The notes: generated by a model not told the origin, from the letters alone. A stretch of DNA of 64,000 bases from Pseudochrobactrum kiredjianiae (GCF_030362795.1 NZ_JAUCBM010000002.1:248001-312000), one strand, 5' to 3'. Shown: positions 53,922-63,029, counted from the first letter of the stretch. A program made the numbers and translations.

Positions 53922-53935
53922 TTGCGTCAGAACAA
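53922..53935 (-). promoter_or_regulatory. NnrR/Fnr-type box upstream of nosR
   Basis: Plus strand TTGCG-TCAG-AACAA (minus TTGTT-N4-CGCAA), centred about 98 bp before the nosR ATG. It is the third example of the TTGCG-N4-(G/A)ACAA pattern in this denitrification region. Confidence 0.55.
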
Positions 53936-53992
53936 ACTGGTCATTATTTGATGCGCAGACATGCATTCTCTTGTGCAGTCCGCCCGTCTTAT

Positions 53993-54028
53993 AAAAAAAC
54001 CTCTGCCCTTCTCAGAGGAGGGCAGAGG
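53993..54028 (-). terminator. Intrinsic terminator after the second ThDP enzyme gene
   Basis: CCTCTGCCCT (54000-54009) and AGGGCAGAGG (54019-54028) pair perfectly over 10 bp. On the minus strand seven T follow. It lies about 120 bp after the stop, beyond a repeat copy. Confidence 0.85.
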
Positions 54029-54045
54029 GTAGTAACTGAGCATAC

Positions 54046-54136
54046 CCCGAAAAATGTGAAACAATCTTCGGAGAAAGATCCGAGCCAAAATAGTGAGATA
54101 GAGTGGTTCCAATGTTTCAATAGGAACCGCTCTAAT
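54046..54136 (+). repeat. Decayed copy of the type C dispersed repeat
   Basis: The right end GAGTGGTTCCAATGTTTCAATAGG then AACCGCTCTAAT matches the right end of 59617-59721 (AGCGATTCCAACG..GGAACCGCTGTAAT). The left half is strongly diverged. Confidence 0.55.
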
Positions 54137-54146
54137 CTCTAAAGTG

Positions 54147-55835
54147 TCAGCTCTTTTGTGCAGCCAAAGCCTGTTCACGCATCGCGCTGAGGCTCATTTT
54201 CGGTGTGATTGCTTCTTGATCAATGCGAATTTCAATTAGCGCTGGTTTGCCGGAAGCGACAGAGCGCTCAAAGGCTGGTGCAAATTCATCCGTATTTGCA
54301 ACCACTTCGCCATGCAGGCCATAGGCTTGCGCCAAAGCTGCAAAATCAGGATTTGCGAGCGCAGTACCGGAAACACGACCCGGATAGGTGCGTTCCTGAT
54401 GCATACGGATGGTGCCGTACATGCCGTTATTCACGACAATGAAGACAACGCGGGCATCATATTGCATGGCGGTTGCCAGTTCCTGACCATTCATCAGGAA
54501 ACAGCCGTCACCGGCAAAAGCAATCACGGTGCGATCACGTTCTGTCAGTTTGGCGGCAATTGCCGCCGGTACACCATAGCCCATAGAGCCGTTGGTTGCG
54601 CCGAGCTGCGTGCGGAATGTTTTATACTGATAGAAACGATGCGGCCACGCCGTATAATTGCCGGCACCGGTGGTCATGATTGTGTCCTCAGGCAGATTTG
54701 CCCGCATCCACTGCATGATTGCACCCATCTGTACATTGCCCGGAATTGGTGCATGTTGCAGATTATCATTATAATTCTTGTTCAGCTCAGCCGTCCATGA
54801 GGCCCATTTATCGGTGCCGATCTTACCAAGTGCCCGTAACTGTTTGGCAAAAGCAACCATTGTCGCGTTGATTGGCAGGGTCGGATAATAAACGCGGCCA
54901 AGTTCTTCCGCGCCGCTATGCACATGGATCAGCTTCTGATCCGGTACAGGAATATTGACCATCGTATAGCCCGCACTGGTCATTTCACCGATACGCGCAC
55001 CGATTACCAGCAATAAATCGCTGTCTTTAATGCTCTGAATCAGTTTCGGGCTGGCTGAAGTTCCCAGCTCACCGGCATAATTGCTCAGTGCGTTGTTAAA
55101 GAGATCCTGACAGCGGAAAGAAGTGGCGACAGGCAGATTATTGGATGTACAAAAGGCTTCAATATCAGCGACGGCCTGTTTATCCCAACCGCTGCCGCCG
55201 AGCATAACCACAGGGCGCTCCGCCTGTTGCAAAAGCTCAGTTAAATCCTGTAACTGTTCGGTTCCGGCAGAAATTTCGATCTTTTTATGCGCTGGTACAT
55301 CAGCGACACTGGCATGATCTGTCAGCATGTCTTCCGGCAGAGCGACAACAACTGGGCCCGGACGGCCATTCACCGCACGGTGGAACGCCTGTGAAACCAG
55401 CTCCGGTATACGGGCAACATCATCAATTTGCACAACCCATTTGGCCATCTGGCCAAACATCCGGCGGTAATCGACTTCCTGAAAGGCTTCGCGCTCAACC
55501 TGATCGCTGGCAACCTGTCCGATGAACAGGATCATCGGGGTGGAATCCTGAAATGCCGTATGCACACCCACAGAGGCATTGGTAGCACCCGGTCCGCGGG
55601 TTACAAAGGCGATGCCCGGTTTGCCGGTGAGCTTGCCATAGGCCTCAGCCATGTATGTTGCGCCGCCCTCCTGACGGCAGACAATCAGCTCAATATCTTC
55701 TTTTGCATCATGCAATGCATCGAGCGCTGCCAAATAGCTTTCACCTGGCACACAGAATGCTCTGTCCACGCCATTGATGCGCAACGCATCAATCAGGATC
55801 TCTCCGCCCGTCCGGTGATTGTTTTTATGATTCAT
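54147..55835 (-). CDS. Thiamine-diphosphate-dependent enzyme, acetolactate-synthase-like
   Basis: About 562 residues with the full three-domain ThDP layout. The catalytic glutamate is in LIVCRQEGGATYMAEAYGKLTGKPGIAFVTRGPGATNA, the ThDP/Mg motif in IAFAGDGCFLMNGQELATAMQYDARVVFIVVNNGMYG. No small regulatory subunit is adjacent, so a catabolic role (for example a decarboxylase or carboligase) is as likely as valine synthesis. The ATG at 55835 (MNHKNNHRTG) has GAGGAA nine bases upstream; longer frames start at 55844 and 55883. It is a paralogue, not a duplicate, of the enzyme at 29-31 kb. Confidence 0.85.
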   Translation of the reverse strand: MNHKNNHRTGGEILIDALRINGVDRAFCVPGESYLAALDALHDAKEDIELIVCRQEGGATYMAEAYGKLTGKPGIAFVTRGPGATNASVGVHTAFQDSTPMILFIGQVASDQVEREAFQEVDYRRMFGQMAKWVVQIDDVARIPELVSQAFHRAVNGRPGPVVVALPEDMLTDHASVADVPAHKKIEISAGTEQLQDLTELLQQAERPVVMLGGSGWDKQAVADIEAFCTSNNLPVATSFRCQDLFNNALSNYAGELGTSASPKLIQSIKDSDLLLVIGARIGEMTSAGYTMVNIPVPDQKLIHVHSGAEELGRVYYPTLPINATMVAFAKQLRALGKIGTDKWASWTAELNKNYNDNLQHAPIPGNVQMGAIMQWMRANLPEDTIMTTGAGNYTAWPHRFYQYKTFRTQLGATNGSMGYGVPAAIAAKLTERDRTVIAFAGDGCFLMNGQELATAMQYDARVVFIVVNNGMYGTIRMHQERTYPGRVSGTALANPDFAALAQAYGLHGEVVANTDEFAPAFERSVASGKPALIEIRIDQEAITPKMSLSAMREQALAAQKS

Positions 55836-56085
55836 AGCCGACATTTCCTCAATAATGTTCGCCTGCAGTGACTGTAACCGCACAGATGTCGCCCCGGCCC
55901 CTCCCGGATCACCCTACTTGCAGTTAACTGCTGTCTTAACCCGTCTCCCAACGGATATAAGATCACAGAAATACAGTTTGAAAATTGAGCTTAGTCAACA
56001 AGCAGCGGAATGATTTGTGATGAATACTGATCACATTGTGCTGCTAAATCATCATGAACCGGATAAAGCAGTGCATATCGGCCGT

Positions 56086-57333
56086 TTAGCGGGTTTTGAC
56101 ACGTGCATGCAGACGCAGTGCCATGACCGCAGCCAGCAGCGAGAACCAGACCTGACCACGGGGAGCAAAAAACGGTGATTCCAGATTGGCATAGAGCATC
56201 ATGAACACCCAGATGCGCAGATACATTGTTGCAAGCGCCGGATCATTGCCGTTTTTCTGAGAGCGATTATAATCCAGCAGCGGGCAGAACAACATCCAGA
56301 CCGCAAATAACGTCACACCGACAATGCCTGTCGTGAGCAGCAGGTTGATATAGCCATTATGGGCGTGACCAGCTCTGGCAGCCCATGTCTCAATTTCATA
56401 GCCGCCATTCACCAGATGCGACATATTCCAGAATGTATCATAGCCGAACCCGATCCAGGGATGTTCACGAATCTGTTCAAAAGCAAATTTCCACACGGCG
56501 TCACGACCGGTAAAACTCGGATCTGACATTGTGCTGCTGACGAAATCGAGCAGGGACGGATTTAAAACAGTTCCGACTGTCAGCAGAGCCATTAGACCAA
56601 CAGGAACAATAAAGGCCAGAAATTGCAGCGGCAGTAATCGTGCAAAGCGAATAGCTTCGGCTACAAGCAATGCCACTACGATTAGCCCGATTGAGGTTTT
56701 ATTATTGGAATAGATCAGAAAAATCGTTGCTAAGATGATGTTAATCGCGGGTATCAGGAAATCATCTTTGCGCAGCAAATAGAGATTATAGATGATCAGC
56801 ACAATCATCGCGGGCCCCGCGATATTTTTATGCGCAAAATGCCCGCGCCATGAGCCGGCATTCGCCAGCTCTAAAACTTCCGACATATTGTGAATGGATA
56901 CTTCCGGCATGAAAATAACGCCGAAATAGGACAGCAGCAAGATAAATAAGCTGAGATATTTGATCATTTTCTGAAAATGCTGCGTGTTTTCAGGCAGGAT
57001 GACCCAGGCCATTGCTGTCACCAGCACTGTCATGCTGAAAATATAGCGACGAAATGCAATATCAGAATAATCAGACGTAAATACCGTGATAAACTGCCAG
57101 CAGAGTAAGACTATCAGCAGCGGGGACAGCATTTTGAGAGCGATTTGCCGGTGGCTCAGTAAATACAGCCCTGAAGCGGCAAATAAGGACAGCGAAATGA
57201 GCTGTTGAAGAATATTGCCTTGTTCGGCTGCCAGCAGGATCGTCGGATCGCGCAAATCTATGAATGGCGTCACTGTGACCCAAAACAGAAGAAAAATCAG
57301 AATAAACAGGATAGATCTGCCTGTCCGGTTCAC
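56086..57333 (-). CDS. O-antigen ligase/polymerase-type membrane protein (Wzy_C)
   Basis: A 415-residue membrane protein with about ten to twelve helices and the Wzy_C/WaaL landmarks: SWRGHFAHKNIAGPAMIVLIIYNLYLL in the middle and FTGRDAVWKFAFEQIREHPWIGFGYDTFWNM in the large periplasmic loop, with H-x-x-N-G-Y-I-N near AGHAHNGYINLLLTTGIVGV. Such proteins ligate or polymerise surface glycans. No other polysaccharide genes are near, so the exact role (O-antigen ligase, exopolysaccharide polymerase) is open. It follows the sensor kinase gene by about 90 bp on the same strand. Confidence 0.88.
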   Translation of the reverse strand: MNRTGRSILFILIFLLFWVTVTPFIDLRDPTILLAAEQGNILQQLISLSLFAASGLYLLSHRQIALKMLSPLLIVLLCWQFITVFTSDYSDIAFRRYIFSMTVLVTAMAWVILPENTQHFQKMIKYLSLFILLLSYFGVIFMPEVSIHNMSEVLELANAGSWRGHFAHKNIAGPAMIVLIIYNLYLLRKDDFLIPAINIILATIFLIYSNNKTSIGLIVVALLVAEAIRFARLLPLQFLAFIVPVGLMALLTVGTVLNPSLLDFVSSTMSDPSFTGRDAVWKFAFEQIREHPWIGFGYDTFWNMSHLVNGGYEIETWAARAGHAHNGYINLLLTTGIVGVTLFAVWMLFCPLLDYNRSQKNGNDPALATMYLRIWVFMMLYANLESPFFAPRGQVWFSLLAAVMALRLHARVKTR

Positions 57334-57421
57334 TGATTTTCCTTTCAGAGGGTAGGATTATGCACACAAAGTTCAATTAGGAGCATGGTCGTTTGCGTCC
57401 TCTTGGGTGCACAAAGGGCGT

Positions 57422-58747
57422 TTATGCCCAGCGTAATTCTGCTTCCATGCCTCGTCTGTCTGTGCGGTTGCGTAAGGCGAAGCTGATGCCAAGCCTTTTG
57501 GCCGCTGTTTCTACAATTGTCAGGCCAAGACCGGTGCCGGTCTGGCTTTTATTGCTGCCACGATAGAAACGGGTGGTCAGAAGCGGAATTTCCTCTTCTG
57601 CAACACCATTGCCGCAATCGCGCACAACAATACCGCTACCATTGTTCAGGCTTTCCCAACGGATGGCTTCTTCCGCTGGCGAATAATGCGTAGCATTTTC
57701 ATAGATGTTACGCAGGATCAGGGTCAGACTGTGACGATCGGTTTGCAGGGTGCTTTCAAAAAGAGCGGGATCAATATGATTATTGATTTTGCGACCGGCG
57801 ACAGTGTTCTGCGCGATAATTTCCTCAACCAGTTGCCCGAGATTGACCTTTTCCGGTGTGACCGGTGAGGCATCAGAATCCAGCTTCGCAAGCGCCAGTA
57901 GTTGGCGTACCAAGCGGGTGGTACGGTCAACCGAGAGCAAAATTTGCTGCAAGGCACCTTCTTTAATGGCCGGATCAGCCGCAGCCAGTGCAATTTGTGC
58001 CTGCGTTTTGAGACCTGCGAGCGGTGTGCGCAATTCGTGGGCAGCAAAAGCAGTCACTTCGCGCTCATGACGACGGGCGGCTTCGACCTTAATAAACAGC
58101 CCATTCAAAGCATCAGCCAGCGGTTTGACCTCGGAAGGAATATTGCCTGCAGGCAGCGGACGCATATCATCGGCATCTTTTTGGCGGACGTTATCGGCCA
58201 GCTCATGCAGCGGCCGCAACCCGCGACCAAGGCTGATCCAGATCAGCAGGCCGAGCAAAGGCAGAATTAAAATAATTGGTGCAACCAGACCTTTCACCAG
58301 ATCGCCGACGAGGCGGTCACGCAAGGCCAGACGGTCAGCGACAAGAATCCGCACGCCTTTGGCCGGATCAACGATGGTATAAACGCGCCATAACTCACCC
58401 TGAACGATCTCATCGGAGAAGCCGGTGCTATTACCGGTGATTTTAATATCAGGCGCGCCGGTTGAACTACCGACCAGCTCTCCGTCAAGTGACCAGATCT
58501 GGCAAGACAAATAGCGCTCATAATTGCCATGCTCATGCGCGAGGCTGATAGCGTTTGTCGTATTCATGCCTGTGGAGGCATTGCCGAGCAGGGAATGCAC
58601 CATGCGTGCGGCTTCCTGCAAACGCGTATCCAGCACATGCTCAAGCTGGTTGCGGCTGTTGAAATAAGTCCAGGCAACAGCGCTTGCCCAGATAATGCCG
58701 GTCGCAGTAACCAGAATAATGAACAGTCTTTTATGTAGTGAAGTCAT
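57422..58747 (-). CDS. Sensor histidine kinase (QseC/TctE-like)
   Basis: A 441-residue inner-membrane kinase. Helix 1 at about 8-28, periplasmic sensor region to about 150, helix 2 VAPIILILPLLGLLIWISLG, HAMP, then the phosphorylated histidine H237 in AAHELRTPLAGLKTQAQ. The ATPase domain shows NIYENATHYSP (N box), VVRDCGNGV (G1) and GTGLGLTIVE (G2). Its ATG lies in the TAATG overlap with the response-regulator gene, so they form one transcription unit. The signal is not known. Confidence 0.93.
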   Translation of the reverse strand: MTSLHKRLFIILVTATGIIWASAVAWTYFNSRNQLEHVLDTRLQEAARMVHSLLGNASTGMNTTNAISLAHEHGNYERYLSCQIWSLDGELVGSSTGAPDIKITGNSTGFSDEIVQGELWRVYTIVDPAKGVRILVADRLALRDRLVGDLVKGLVAPIILILPLLGLLIWISLGRGLRPLHELADNVRQKDADDMRPLPAGNIPSEVKPLADALNGLFIKVEAARRHEREVTAFAAHELRTPLAGLKTQAQIALAAADPAIKEGALQQILLSVDRTTRLVRQLLALAKLDSDASPVTPEKVNLGQLVEEIIAQNTVAGRKINNHIDPALFESTLQTDRHSLTLILRNIYENATHYSPAEEAIRWESLNNGSGIVVRDCGNGVAEEEIPLLTTRFYRGSNKSQTGTGLGLTIVETAAKRLGISFALRNRTDRRGMEAELRWA

Positions 58748-59406
58748 TATGTTACCCGCATCCGGTAGCCGAGGCCGCGCACGGTCTCAATGGCTTCGCG
58801 GCCAACTTTATTGCGCAGGTTATGAATATGCACTTCAACGGTATTGCTCTCAACCTCTTCCTGCCAGCCATAGAGTCTTTCCTCAATATCGCTTTTGGAG
58901 CGGATAATGCCCGGTCGCTCCATCAAAGCAGAAAGCACAGCAAATTCCCTGCGTGATAAGGGTACGCGCTCACCTTTGACCTTGGCATTGAGGCTTGACG
59001 GATCAAGTTCGACATCACCGGCAACCATAATGGCGCGCGCACGTCCTGCACCACGCCGCGCGATTGCCCTGACCCTTGCAGCCAGCTCATCGAGATCAAA
59101 AGGTTTGCCCATATAATCATCGGCACCGCTGTCGAGACCGGCAATGCGGTCAGAGGTTTCATCCAGTGCTGTCAGCAGCAAGACCGGTGTCGGATCTTTG
59201 TCAGAGCGCATTTTCCTGAGAACATCCAGGCCGGAACCATCCGGTAACATCAGATCAAGCACAATCGCGTCGAAAGTGGAGGAAGCCAGTGCCGCCAGCG
59301 CGTCCGCACAAGTTGAGACCTGATCGACCGTCGCACCGGCAAGACCCAAGCCGACTTTAAGACCGTTGGACAGAACCGGATCATCTTCAACTACCAGAAC
59401 GCGCAT
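58747..59406 (-). CDS. OmpR-family response regulator
   Basis: About 219 residues from the ATG at 59406 (MRVLVVEDDP), which has AGGAGAATATT before it. The longer open frame to 59469 is not family-like. The receiver domain has the acidic pair E7-D8-D9, phospho-acceptor D51 (FDAIVLDLMLPDG) and the conserved lysine in GKPFDLDEL. The C-terminal winged helix reads LSRREFAVLSALMERPGIIRSKSDIEERLYGW and VEVHIHNLRNKVG. It is paired with the downstream kinase. Targets cannot be deduced; dsbD is divergent 350 bp away. Confidence 0.94.
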   Translation of the reverse strand: MRVLVVEDDPVLSNGLKVGLGLAGATVDQVSTCADALAALASSTFDAIVLDLMLPDGSGLDVLRKMRSDKDPTPVLLLTALDETSDRIAGLDSGADDYMGKPFDLDELAARVRAIARRGAGRARAIMVAGDVELDPSSLNAKVKGERVPLSRREFAVLSALMERPGIIRSKSDIEERLYGWQEEVESNTVEVHIHNLRNKVGREAIETVRGLGYRMRVT

Positions 59407-59616
59407 AATATTCTCCTGAACCATCGACCATAGTTGCGGTTGCCTCAACAGGGAGCTGGTTTTAACCATGACTGCGATATCACAGCAATCTTGTTACTGT
59501 TGCATTGCCAGATTTGGCTTTTCTGCCTTAAGGCTGACTTAAGGTCATAGGATAGTATGGACATTGTCACAGATCACTGCCTATCTAATTGGACAGGCAT
59601 GATCTTTCTTTATTTA

Positions 59617-59721
59617 TAGCATTTCCAGCAAAAGTGCGAAGCGATTTTGCGTCGGATAATGCGTAAAAACAAACAGTTACAGCGATTCCAACGATTCAGT
59701 TTTAGCTGGAACCGCTGTAAT
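59617..59721 (+). repeat. 105-bp dispersed palindromic repeat, type C copy 2
   Basis: It runs ATAGCATTTCCAGCAAAAGTGCG, TCGGATAATGCGTAAAAAC and ends GGAACCGCTGTAAT. It matches 29350-29445 in reverse orientation. It occupies most of the gap between the response regulator and dsbD. Confidence 0.8.
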
Positions 59722-59752
59722 CGCATGAAAATTACCAGACCCGCGGGATAAT

Positions 59753-61675
59753 ATGATCCGACATTTTTCCAGACAGCTTTTCAGCCTGCTTTTTTTAGGC
59801 CTTATTATATCTGCTGTTTTCACGCCACTATTCCCTGCTCAGGCGCAATCGGTGCGCAGCGTTGACGAAGTTATGCAACTGACCGTCACGCGCGATGAGA
59901 AGAACGCCCTGCAACTGCAATGGAATATTGCGCCTAAAATTTATATGTATCGTGATAAGATTCAGATCGAAAAGCCGGATGGCACGCTGGTGCCTCTCGA
60001 TGTGAATGAAGGGGTCGTTAAAGAAGATTTGAACTTCGGAAACACCGAAGTTTTGTATAATCATGCTTTTGCGCAGGTGCCTGAAAAGGATTTGCCGCAA
60101 GACGGGAAATTGCTGATCCGCTGGCAGGGCTGTGAAGAAGACAGCATATGCTATCCGCCGGTCACCAAATCGCTTGATCTGCAAACGCTTGAAGTGACAA
60201 AAGTCGCGCTGGGTTTTGGCGGTTTGTCGCAGAGCAACGGGACAGCAGGTCAATCGCTCGCACAATTGCCGACAATAGATTTGTCGGGGACGGAAGACAC
60301 TGCAACAGATATTCCCGCTGCTCCAACCAGTGCTGAACCGGCTGAAACAGGTTTCTGGGCCAGTCTTACAGATGCCAGTGCAGAGGATGTGAATGCATGG
60401 CTTGGTTCGAATTTCACGCTGATGCTGGCCGGATTCTTTGGTTTTGGCCTGCTTTTAGCGCTCACACCTTGTGTTTTCCCGATGATTCCGATCCTCTCAG
60501 GAATGCTGGCAAAATCCGGTGAAAAACTATCGTCCAGTCGTGGTTTTGTGCTGTCTACGGCCTATGTGGTGGCAATGGCAGCGGCCTATGCTTTGCTCGG
60601 TTTTGCGGCCTCGTGGTCCGGCTATAATTTGCAGGCCGCATTGCAAACACCTTATGCGTTGGGCTTTATGGCGCTGGTTTTTGTTGCGCTCGCTTTTTCT
60701 ATGTTCGGTTATTATGAGCTGCAATTACCGCAAGGCTGGACAAATTTTTTCAGCCGCAAAACAGCAGGCAAAGGCGGGGCAATCAGCGGTGCGCTGGTGC
60801 TCGGTTTTGGCTCCGCGCTGATTGTCGGCCCTTGTGTAACACCGCCTCTTGCTGCCGCGCTGCTCTATGTTGCGCAAACCGGCGATGCCGTGCGCGGCGC
60901 TTCGGCTTTGTTCGCGCTCGGTCTGGGGATGGGCGTACCGCTGATTATTTTTGGTACTTTTGGGGCTAAATTCCTGCCGAAATCCGGCCCTTGGCTCAAT
61001 ACAATCAAGCAGATTTTTGGCGTCGTATTTCTGGGGCTGGCGCTCTATATGATCCTGCGCTTGCTGTCTGATGAAAATGCGATGCTGCTGCTGGCACTGA
61101 CGGCGCTGGCTTGCGGTGTGTTCCTTGGCGTGTTTGACCGCTTGAGTGCCAAAAGCACGGTGATGATGCGGTTGGAAAAAACCACCGGTATTGCCGCTTT
61201 GATTTACGGCACATTGCTGATGGTTGGTTTTGCGGGCGGTTCGACTGATCCGTGGCAGCCCCTGGCATTTTTGCAGGGTAATGGAACACAGGTTGCACAA
61301 AGTGTCGTGGCGCAGCCGGCCAAAATTGTCAGAACCACAGCTGAATATGATCAGGCATTGAGTGAAGCAGTCGCAAGTGGCAAGCCGGTCATGGTGGATT
61401 TCACAGCGGATTGGTGTGTGACCTGTAAAAGCAATGAAAAAGTGATGAAACAGCCGGAATATGCGGCAAGACTTGGGCACCTGACGTTGATCAAGGCGGA
61501 TATTACCGAATATTCCGATGCAAACCGTGATCTGATGCAGCGCTTTAATGTTGTCGGGCCGCCAACGCTGATGTTTCTGGAAGCACATACCGCAACCGAG
61601 CAGAAACAAAATCGTATTATCGGAGAGCTGACGCCGGATAAGCTGAACAGCCGGTTGCAGGCTCTCGGCCTCTGA
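59753..61675 (+). CDS. dsbD: Thiol:disulfide interchange protein DsbD
   Basis: A 640-residue inner-membrane reductant conveyor. After the signal peptide the N-terminal DsbD-alpha domain has its cysteine pair in WQGCEEDSICYPPV. The eight-helix core carries the transmembrane cysteines in LALTPCVFPMIPILSG and VGPCVTPPLAAALLY. The C-terminal thioredoxin-like domain has VDFTADWCVTCKSNEK. It moves electrons from cytoplasmic thioredoxin to periplasmic thiols, for example in cytochrome c and copper-protein assembly. The ribosome-binding site before the ATG (GCGGGATAAT) is weak. A terminator hairpin follows. Confidence 0.95.
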   Translation: MIRHFSRQLFSLLFLGLIISAVFTPLFPAQAQSVRSVDEVMQLTVTRDEKNALQLQWNIAPKIYMYRDKIQIEKPDGTLVPLDVNEGVVKEDLNFGNTEVLYNHAFAQVPEKDLPQDGKLLIRWQGCEEDSICYPPVTKSLDLQTLEVTKVALGFGGLSQSNGTAGQSLAQLPTIDLSGTEDTATDIPAAPTSAEPAETGFWASLTDASAEDVNAWLGSNFTLMLAGFFGFGLLLALTPCVFPMIPILSGMLAKSGEKLSSSRGFVLSTAYVVAMAAAYALLGFAASWSGYNLQAALQTPYALGFMALVFVALAFSMFGYYELQLPQGWTNFFSRKTAGKGGAISGALVLGFGSALIVGPCVTPPLAAALLYVAQTGDAVRGASALFALGLGMGVPLIIFGTFGAKFLPKSGPWLNTIKQIFGVVFLGLALYMILRLLSDENAMLLLALTALACGVFLGVFDRLSAKSTVMMRLEKTTGIAALIYGTLLMVGFAGGSTDPWQPLAFLQGNGTQVAQSVVAQPAKIVRTTAEYDQALSEAVASGKPVMVDFTADWCVTCKSNEKVMKQPEYAARLGHLTLIKADITEYSDANRDLMQRFNVVGPPTLMFLEAHTATEQKQNRIIGELTPDKLNSRLQALGL

Positions 61676-61691
61676 GTATTTATATCGAAAA

Positions 61692-61726
61692 CGCCCGCGA
61701 AGACTGAGAATGGTCTTCGCGGGCTA
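61692..61726 (+). terminator. Hairpin terminator after dsbD
   Basis: GCCCGCGAAGAC (61693-61704) and GTCTTCGCGGGC (61713-61724) form a perfect 12-bp stem with an 8-nt loop, 17 bp after the stop. The T tract is short. Confidence 0.7.
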
Positions 61727-61812
61727 TCATAACAAACAGGCAGAGCATTTCGCATGGTTGAGTTTAAACCGGAAATGGTCTGGATCGACAGATTGCATTA
61801 CAGGAGAACCTC

Positions 61813-62445
61813 ATGCAACGCCGCCAGTTTCTTCAACTCTCATCCGGTATCGCTCTGAGTGCTTCTTTTTTGCTCGCCGGGCAGCAGGCAGTTTTGGCGC
61901 AGGACGTGGATCTGAATGGTATTCTTTACGATCCTGAAGCACCTGTGGGCGGTAATCCGAAAGGCGATCTGACGATTGTCGTTTTTACTGATTATAATTG
62001 CATTTATTGCAAAAAGTCCGGCGTTGATCTGGCAAAAGTTGTCAAAGAGGACGGTAATATCCGTCTGGTCTATAAAGAGTGGCCGATCCTGACTGAATCT
62101 TCGGTTTATGGCTCGCAATTGGCATTGGCAGCGCAATTTCAGGGAAAATATGATCTCGTGCATAAGGCGTTGATGGCTATTCCGGGCGGCAAAGTCTCAA
62201 GAAAGGCCATGCTTGATGCGGTGAAAGCTTCGGGCATTGATATGCAGCGTCTTCAGGCTGATCTGAATAAGAACAATGGCAAAATCACTTCGCAATTACA
62301 GCGGGTGATGTCGCAGGCCGAGTCCATTGGCGTTGAAGGCACACCAACCCATCTGATTGGCCCTTTCCGTGCAATGGCACTGGATTATGCCGGTTTCAAA
62401 ATGGCCGTGGCTGATGCGCGCGCGCGAGAAAAAGCGGCTAAATAA
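61813..62445 (+). CDS. DsbA-family thiol-disulfide oxidoreductase, Tat-type signal
   Basis: A 210-residue exported protein. Its leader QRRQFLQLSSGIALSASFLLAG has a twin-arginine pattern. The mature thioredoxin fold shows the active site CxxC as VFTDYNCIYCKKSGVDL and the cis-proline region GVEGTPTHLIGP. It belongs to the DsbA/DsbG/ScsC-like group. Partnership with DsbD upstream suggests it may be kept reduced as an isomerase-like protein rather than acting as an oxidase; this is inference. AGGAGAACC precedes the ATG. A DsrE-like gene follows 23 bp later. Confidence 0.88.
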   Translation: MQRRQFLQLSSGIALSASFLLAGQQAVLAQDVDLNGILYDPEAPVGGNPKGDLTIVVFTDYNCIYCKKSGVDLAKVVKEDGNIRLVYKEWPILTESSVYGSQLALAAQFQGKYDLVHKALMAIPGGKVSRKAMLDAVKASGIDMQRLQADLNKNNGKITSQLQRVMSQAESIGVEGTPTHLIGPFRAMALDYAGFKMAVADARAREKAAK

Positions 62446-62468
62446 GAGTACATAACAGGAATATGAAA

Positions 62469-62903
62469 ATGAATGACCCGCTGATACATAATCGCTATCA
62501 GACAATTGAACAGCGGGTCGTTTATCATAATAACGGGGCTTCGGTTCATGCCTCTCCGGTCGAGACAAAAGCCTACATGACGGCTTTGCTCACTTCCCTC
62601 ACCAATCATGTGAATGCTTTATGCGCTGGGCTTGCTGAAAAACCGGCTTTTACGATTCATGTCGTCTGTCATGGTGCAGGGCTGGATTTGTTTGCCATTG
62701 TGCAAGAAGACGCTGTTTTGAAACAGCGGTTTGATAGCTTATGCGAACAGGGCGTTCGCTTTCTGGTCTGTGCCAATACATTGCGTGGACGTAATATGAA
62801 ACTCGCAGGTATTTACGGCGCGACAGATCAGGATGTGGTGCCAAGTGGTGTTGCAGAGCTTGGCCATCTGCAAATGCAGGGCTTTGCCTATATTCATCTT
62901 TGA
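62469..62903 (+). CDS. DsrE-family-like small protein
   Basis: About 144 residues. The fold signs are IHVVCHGAGLDLFAI, then GVRFLVCANTLRGRNMKL and DVVPSGVAELGHLQMQGFAYIHL, matching DsrE/DsrF-like proteins with a cysteine in CANTL that in relatives carries sulfur. No signal peptide is seen, so it is cytoplasmic, unlike its DsbA-like neighbour. ATG at 62469 with AGGA eight bases before it is preferred over 62463. Role in sulfur handling is suggested by the family only. Confidence 0.8.
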   Translation: MNDPLIHNRYQTIEQRVVYHNNGASVHASPVETKAYMTALLTSLTNHVNALCAGLAEKPAFTIHVVCHGAGLDLFAIVQEDAVLKQRFDSLCEQGVRFLVCANTLRGRNMKLAGIYGATDQDVVPSGVAELGHLQMQGFAYIHL

Positions 62904-62949
62904 TGAACAGGGCTGCTTAGCCATTAAAGCAATAATAGCAGGCTTGAAA

Positions 62950-62990
62950 AAGTAAACGCCCGACGCTGGGAGGAGCATCGGGCGTTACAA
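62950..62990 (-). ncRNA. Cuckoo/CcsR-type RNA hairpin 3 with terminator-like end
   Basis: On the minus strand AACGCCCGA pairs with TCGGGCGTT (62955-62986) around a loop containing GCTCCTCCCAGC. TTTACTTTTT follows, so it also serves as the terminator of the DUF1127-RNA transcript. It carries the CCUCC anti-Shine-Dalgarno core seen in the other two hairpins. Confidence 0.7.
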
Positions 62991-62992
62991 TG

Positions 62993-63025
62993 AATGACCG
63001 GTTGGGAGGAGGGAGACCGGTCTTC
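62993..63025 (-). ncRNA. Cuckoo/CcsR-type RNA hairpin 2
   Basis: On the minus strand GACCGGT (63022-63016) pairs with ACCGGTC (63002-62996) and exposes the loop CTCCCTCCTCCCA. The loop holds the CCUCCUCCC motif that defines CcsR/cuckoo RNAs found downstream of DUF1127 genes in alphaproteobacteria. Confidence 0.75.
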
Positions 63026-63029
63026 AATC

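Noticed and set aside
60725-61609. 294-codon minus-strand frame opposite dsbD
   Set aside because: Antisense shadow; low-complexity polar composition and no plausible start signal.
61742-61797. Possible additional dispersed repeat (AGAGCATTTCGCATGG...)
   Set aside because: Only the first dozen bases resemble the repeat families; no matching right end was found.
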